Source: Sphingomonas sp. Y57
GTDB taxonomy: Bacteria; Pseudomonadota; Alphaproteobacteria; Sphingomonadales; Sphingomonadaceae
Direction: 5' to 3'
DNA: 64,000 nt
NCBI RefSeq assembly: GCF_001015195.1
Contig: NZ_LDES01000038.1
Coordinates: 62,001 to 126,000 of the forward strand
Shown here in pieces: positions 61,948 to 64,000 of this stretch (positions within the stretch are counted from its first letter, which is position 1; every line of letters starts with the position of its first letter). Below the pieces are notes generated by a model. It saw only the letters and a list, made by a program, of their open reading frames with translations. It did not search any database and was not told where the DNA came from. Both the position numbers and the translations under genes were made by a program.

Positions 61948-64000
61948 GCGACGATATTCACCAGGCGGTCGGGAACGACGATCACCTTGCGTGGTGCGGC
62001 GCCTTCCAGCAGCCGGGCGATCTTCTCCGATTCGAGCGCCATCCGCTCGAGCGCGTCCTTCGGCGCGCCCTTGGGAGCGATCAGCGTGTCGCGCAGCTTG
62101 CCGTTGACCTGCACCGCGATCGTCACCTCGTCGTCGACCAGCAGCGCGGGATCATGCGCCGGCCAGGCCGCGTCGGCAACCAGCCCTTGCTCGCCGAGCC
62201 GCGCCCAGGCCTCTTCCGCCAGGTGGGGCACCATCGGCGCGACGAGGCGGACCAGCGCACGGGCGGCAGCGGTACGGCTTGCCGAGGGTGCGGCCTTCTC
62301 GATCGCGTTGGACAGCTCGTGGATCTTGGCAACCGCACGGTTGAAGCCCAGCGCCTCGATGTCGGCGGCGATGCCGGCGATGGCCTTGTGAAGCTTGCGG
62401 TCGAGATCACGATCTTCGCCTTCTGCGACCTCGCCCACGTCGGTGATACGCCACAGCCGGTTGACGAAGCGCCAGCAGCCCTCGATGCCGCTCTCGGTCC
62501 ATTCGAGATCGCGCTCGGGCGGGCTGTCGGACAGCATGAACCACCGCACCGCGTCCGCGCCATATTGCTCGACGATCGGGCCCGGATCGACCACGTTCTT
62601 CTTCGACTTGGACATCTTCTCGATGCGGCCGACCGTCGCCGGCGCGCCTGTCGCGACGACGATGCCGTCGGAGACCTCCTCGGGGCTCAGCCATTGTCCG
62701 GCCGGGTCCTTGTAGGTCTCGTGCGTCACCATGCCTTGGGTGAACAGGCCGGTGAACGGCTCCTTGACCCCGATCTTGCCGATCCGTTCGAGCGCGCGGG
62801 TCCAGAACCGCGCGTAGAGCAGATGGAGGATCGCATGCTCGACCCCGCCGATATACTGGCCCACCGGCATCCAGCTCTCGGCGACGGCGCGGTCGAACGG
62901 CTTGTCCGACGGCTGGCTGGCGAAGCGGATGAAATACCAGGAGGAATCGACGAAGGTGTCGAGCGTGTCGGTCTCGCGCCGCGCGGGCTTGCCGCAGCTC
63001 GGGCAGTCGACATGCTTCCAGGTCGGATGGCGATCGAGCGGGTTGCCGGGGATGTCGAAGGCGACGTCCTCGGGCAGCACGACGGGGAGCTGGTCGTGCG
63101 GCACGGGAACCGCGCCGCAGCCCTCGCAATGGATGATCGGGATCGGCGTGCCCCAATAGCGCTGGCGCGACACGCCCCAGTCGCGCAGCCGCCACACGGT
63201 GGTCCCCGTGCCCCAACCTTCGCTCTCGGCGCGCGCGATCACCGCGGCCTTGGCTTCCTCGACCGGCAGGCCGTCGAGGAAGGCCGAATTGACGATGCGG
63301 CCGGGCCCGACATAGGCCTCGTCGCCGATCGGCGCGGCGGCCTCCTCGGGGGAAGGAGCCACGACGCGTTTGGCCGGCAGCGCATATTTGCGCGCGAAGT
63401 CGAGGTCGCGCTGGTCGTGCGCGGGGCAGCCGAACACCGCGCCGGTGCCATAATCCATCAGCACGAAATTGGCGACGAACAGCGGCAGCTTCCAGTCGGG
63501 GTCGAGCGGGTGGATCACCGACAGGCCGGTGTCGTAACCCTTCTTCTCGGCGGTCTCGATCTCGGCGGCGGCGGTGCCGGTGCGCTTGCAGTCGGCGATG
63601 AACTCCTGCAGCGCCGGATTGCCCGCGCTCAGCGCCTGCGCGATCGGATGATCGGCGGCGATCGCGGCGAAGCTGGCGCCGAACATCGTGTCGGGCCGCG
63701 TCGTGAACACGTCGAAGCTGGTCAGGTTGCCGGCCGGTGTGTCCAACTCGAAGGTGAAGCGCATCCCCTGCGACTTGCCGATCCAGTTCTCCTGCATCGT
63801 CCGGACCTTCTCGGGCCACTGGTCGAGCGTCTTGAGACCGTCGAGCAGGTCGTCGGCGAAGTCGGTGATCTTGAGGAACCACTGGTTGAGCTTGCGCCGC
63901 TCGACCAGCGCACCCGATCGCCAGCCCCGCCCGTCGATCACCTGCTCGTTGGCGAGCACGGTCATGTCGACCGGGTCCCAGTTGACCGCCGATTCCTTGC
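61944..64000 (-). CDS. leuS: Leucine--tRNA ligase (5' end off window)
   Basis: The C-terminal 685 or so residues of a leftward gene whose start lies past 64000. It charges tRNA-Leu. [12 protein letters not shown] is the class I KMSKS motif; the editing domain is seen at [16 protein letters not shown], and [23 protein letters not shown] and the C-terminal anticodon domain follow. It overlaps lptE. Confidence 0.97.
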   Translation of the reverse strand, partial: KESAVNWDPVDMTVLANEQVIDGRGWRSGALVERRKLNQWFLKITDFADDLLDGLKTLDQWPEKVRTMQENWIGKSQGMRFTFELDTPAGNLTSFDVFTTRPDTMFGASFAAIAADHPIAQALSAGNPALQEFIADCKRTGTAAAEIETAEKKGYDTGLSVIHPLDPDWKLPLFVANFVLMDYGTGAVFGCPAHDQRDLDFARKYALPAKRVVAPSPEEAAAPIGDEAYVGPGRIVNSAFLDGLPVEEAKAAVIARAESEGWGTGTTVWRLRDWGVSRQRYWGTPIPIIHCEGCGAVPVPHDQLPVVLPEDVAFDIPGNPLDRHPTWKHVDCPSCGKPARRETDTLDTFVDSSWYFIRFASQPSDKPFDRAVAESWMPVGQYIGGVEHAILHLLYARFWTRALERIGKIGVKEPFTGLFTQGMVTHETYKDPAGQWLSPEEVSDGIVVATGAPATVGRIEKMSKSKKNVVDPGPIVEQYGADAVRWFMLSDSPPERDLEWTESGIEGCWRFVNRLWRITDVGEVAEGEDRDLDRKLHKAIAGIAADIEALGFNRAVAKIHELSNAIEKAAPSASRTAAARALVRLVAPMVPHLAEEAWARLGEQGLVADAAWPAHDPALLVDDEVTIAVQVNGKLRDTLIAPKGAPKDALERMALESEKIARLLEGAAPRKVIVVPDRLVNIVA

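Overview
The window looks like the origin-proximal part of a sphingomonad (Alphaproteobacteria, Sphingomonadales) chromosome. The reasons are high GC throughout, the gene order PPSR-hemE-hemJ-rho ... mnmE-mnmG-rsmG-parA-parB-holA-lptE-leuS that is typical of alphaproteobacterial origins, a MipZ-type division ATPase and a DivK-type receiver, and a surface protein with the sphingomonad PEPxxWA form of the PEP-CTERM sorting signal. The genus cannot be fixed from the sequence alone. I saw no tRNA, rRNA, CRISPR array, prophage or insertion sequence.

Layout. 1-5.6 kb: dps (partial), rpmG, divK, small conserved genes, and a glycerophosphodiesterase-fold protein that has lost its catalytic residues. 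5.6-12.4 kb: panC diverging from mipZ, a membrane-anchored J-domain protein overlapping mipZ, a phosphohexomutase and an Lhr-type helicase. 12.5-21.2 kb: a small outer-membrane barrel, dnaN, glutaminase, the gloA-gloB glyoxalase pair, recF and gyrB. 21.2-33 kb: a DUF2339-DUF3999 membrane pair, DUF1993/SRPBCC genes, a wrbA-pirin module with a divergent LysR regulator, several very small conserved proteins, and msrB. 33-44.7 kb: a class A penicillin-binding protein, a metallopeptidase, a SCO protein, then a long leftward run (GNAT, mmcB, DUF1491, thioesterase, ptsN, hpf, dnaQ, coaE, aroE, maf, PPSR).

The 300-bp gap at 44669-44968, just upstream of hemE, is very probably the chromosomal replication origin. 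It carries two perfect DnaA boxes, several one- or two-mismatch boxes, six GANTC sites and an AT-richer tract. From there genes run mostly outward: PPSR-maf-aroE-coaE-dnaQ-hpf-ptsN to the left; hemE-hemJ-rho, two methyltransferases (one with a divergent MerR regulator and a SoxR-box-like operator), terC, the PEP-CTERM protein and mnmE-mnmG-rsmG-parAB to the right. Four parS sites lie between mnmE and rsmG, two of them perfect TGTTCCACGTGGAACA palindromes and three inside coding sequence. The window therefore joins origin, centromere, ParAB, MipZ and DivK, the parts that couple replication, segregation and division in this group.

A BIME-like intergenic repeat (two inverted GTCATCCCGGCG..GCCGGGAT-type palindromes about 80-100 bp long) recurs at gene ends in the first 36 kb, mostly at convergent junctions, and a second repeat family sits downstream of parB. 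I found no convincing new multi-gene defence or mobile system. The most notable items are the origin and parS cluster, the catalytically dead GDPD homologue, an orphan intrinsic terminator just upstream of rpmG, the MerR operator, and an AT-rich island ahead of the PEP-CTERM gene.
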